Shown: one piece after another, positions 62,722 through 64,000 of the stretch
How the letters are laid out: each line of letters begins with the position of its first letter
Position numbering within the stretch: the stretch's first letter is position 1
Source of the DNA: Nocardia xishanensis NBRC 101358
GTDB taxonomy: Bacteria > Actinomycetota > Actinomycetes > Mycobacteriales > Mycobacteriaceae
DNA length: 64,000 nt
Reading direction: 5' to 3'
Assembly (NCBI RefSeq): GCF_001613365.1
Contig: NZ_BDCF01000026.1
Location: forward strand, 1 to 64,000
Position numbers and translations under genes: made by a program
Notes under the pieces: model-generated
Told to the model about the DNA's origin: nothing
Databases searched by the model: none
Seen by the model: the letters and a program-made list of their open reading frames with translations, nothing else

Positions 62722-62961
62722 CGCCAGGGTCGCAGCCGGCGCTGGACCGCCGATCGTCAGGGTGCTGGGCCATTCGATCTGTCCGACGCGCAATCGAATT
62801 CCAAGAACAGGACGCTCCGACGCGGCATGACGGTGGCAGCCCGGCTGCCGCGCACTCGACATCAAGGAAGCTCGATTGACCGACCACCCACCCCCCGCGC
62901 CGAGGGAGCAGTACGGCCCGGGTTCGTGCGATGGCCTTTGGCACCTCACGCCCGAACCGGC

Positions 62962-64000
62962 ATGGCGCACAGTTCGCGTCATCGAACACAATCCTTCGTC
63001 GAAGACCAGGCACGAGGCCCGTCGGTGCGAGCTTCGATAGGACCGCGGACCGAGAAGGGCGCTGCCCCGAGTGCACCGGCTTCCCGATCCAGTGCTCGGC
63101 CCGGCCACGGTATTCGCACCCGCGTGCTGGCCATCGCGTTGATTCCGTGCGCGGCCTTTCTTGTCACGGGTACGACATTCGTCGTCACTCTGGCCAACGA
63201 GGCACGAGCGGCGGATCGCTGGGCCGAGTACCTGAACGAGCAGCTGGATTCGTTCGTCGGCTTCATCGTCGCGGTGCAGGATGAGCGAACCACCAGCTTC
63301 GCCGCCCTCAACGGCGACCCGTCGGCGATGTCCGACCTCGTGGCGCGGCGGGCGAAGACCGATTCGGCGCTCAGTGATGCCGCCCGAATCGCGCCGACGA
63401 TGCAGGAACTGAATCCCGAGGCCGTCGTGAAGGCCAATCCGGCGTTCATGCGACTCGCGGTCGGCACGCCGATCATGCGGCGAGCCGTAGATGTCCGTCA
63501 GGCCACCACCGCAGAGGTGGACGACTTCTATACGCAGCTCGCCGGTGTCGTGGCGACCGGAATCGAGGGGCTGGCACGCCATACTCCGGAAGCATTGACG
63601 TCCTCCGAGTTGATGACCGCTTCGGCACTGATGCAGGCGGCCGAACTCCACTCGCGCGCCGCGGGGATCGCGGCCGCGACGGCGGCCGATGGACCGCTCT
63701 TCCCCGAGGACCGGCGAATGGTTGCCCAACTCGTCGGCGGCTATCGGCACCAACTCGAGGGACTGGTTTCCCAGCTTGCTGACGACGATCGGGCGCGATA
63801 CCGGAAACTGATCGAAAGCCCCGAGTGGCACACGGCGACCCAGGGGCAGGATGAGCTGGCCGAGCAGGGGATCCTCGCGGTCCCGTACCCCGAGTGGCAG
63901 GCTGCCGAGCGTGCCGTCGACGCCGAACTCGTGGCCATGTTCCGAGACCACTTCGAGTTCGCGACCACGACGGCCGCCGATGCCGCCGACCGGACGCTTG
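62962..64000 (+). CDS. NIT-domain membrane sensor, probably histidine kinase (cut by window end)
   Basis: The frame is open to the window edge, giving about 346 residues. A basic N terminus is followed by a membrane helix (VLAIALIPCAAFLVTGTTFV) and an extracytoplasmic helical domain with VQDERTTSFAALNGDPSAMS, which is the nitrate/nitrite-sensing (NIT) domain pattern. It continues with DFYTQLAGVVATGIEGLARH and AAELHSRAAGIAAATAADG. Actinobacterial proteins of this type are large histidine kinases or related sensors; that part lies beyond the window. The start is ATG 62962 or GTG 63025. Its link to the catabolic genes is unknown. Confidence 0.75.
   Translation, partial: MAHSSRHRTQSFVEDQARGPSVRASIGPRTEKGAAPSAPASRSSARPGHGIRTRVLAIALIPCAAFLVTGTTFVVTLANEARAADRWAEYLNEQLDSFVGFIVAVQDERTTSFAALNGDPSAMSDLVARRAKTDSALSDAARIAPTMQELNPEAVVKANPAFMRLAVGTPIMRRAVDVRQATTAEVDDFYTQLAGVVATGIEGLARHTPEALTSSELMTASALMQAAELHSRAAGIAAATAADGPLFPEDRRMVAQLVGGYRHQLEGLVSQLADDDRARYRKLIESPEWHTATQGQDELAEQGILAVPYPEWQAAERAVDAELVAMFRDHFEFATTTAADAADRTL

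Noticed and set aside
61450..63951. An 833-codon open frame on the minus strand
   Set aside because: It runs antisense through the P450 and the NIT sensor, both with clear family motifs; no motifs on this strand.

Overview
The window looks like chromosomal or island DNA of a high-GC mycolic-acid actinomycete, most likely Nocardia or Rhodococcus. The signs are GC-rich third codon positions, frequent GTG starts, FadE5-type and PknK-like proteins, a split PntAA/PntAB transhydrogenase and a NIT-domain sensor. The assignment is inferred from gene content; there is no rRNA gene to settle it.

Layout. 1-2.6 kb is a graveyard of mobile-element debris: a serine recombinase with a TGA where a Trp is expected, the 3' end of a tRNA(Pro)-like gene that may be an attachment-site scar, a shortened MarR gene, and a SnoaL-like gene cut by an ISL3-type transposase fragment. 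2.6-29.5 kb is a first catabolic block: ferredoxin reductase, [2Fe-2S] ferredoxin, SDRs, two aldehyde dehydrogenases, an SCP2-alpha/beta hydrolase fusion, an MFS carrier, two P450s, acyl-CoA dehydrogenases (ACADs), enoyl-CoA hydratases, an Fe-type alcohol dehydrogenase, and the run DUF35 protein / SCP-x thiolase / degenerate SDR / active SDR / hydratase. Decayed copies of thiolase, ACAD and phosphotransferase genes lie inside it. 29.8-47.3 kb looks more like housekeeping: an alpha-methylacyl-CoA racemase, FadE5, TetR regulators, pntAA-pntAB-pntB, SDR-MaoC, an IS5-family insertion, a large PknK-like kinase and an LLM oxidoreductase. 47.3-62.7 kb is a second catabolic block with intact versions of genes that are decayed in the first (thiolase, phosphotransferase, ACAD, ferredoxin, SDR), plus another phosphotransferase/ACAD pair, a double-domain class III CoA-transferase, a GntR regulator and a third P450. 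The window ends inside a NIT-domain membrane sensor.

How it may work (inference). P450s fed by the reductase and two ferredoxins hydroxylate a hydrophobic, probably branched or cyclic substrate. SDRs, the Fe-alcohol dehydrogenase and the aldehyde dehydrogenases oxidise it to an acid. A class III CoA-transferase activates the acid, and ACAD, hydratase, SDR and thiolase steps shorten it. The order DUF35-thiolase-SDR(degenerate)-SDR matches bbsABCD of anaerobic benzylsuccinate beta-oxidation, which is unexpected beside P450s. A recurring sequence related to TTGTATGACGGTATCCCGTA lies upstream of at least nine of the catabolic transcription units in both blocks and not in front of the housekeeping genes, so both blocks look like one regulon, with the GntR protein at 60.6-61.3 kb the best candidate regulator. 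Two other operator families (TGAGTGTACACTC-like and GAACGNTCGTTC-like) mark separate TetR regulons.
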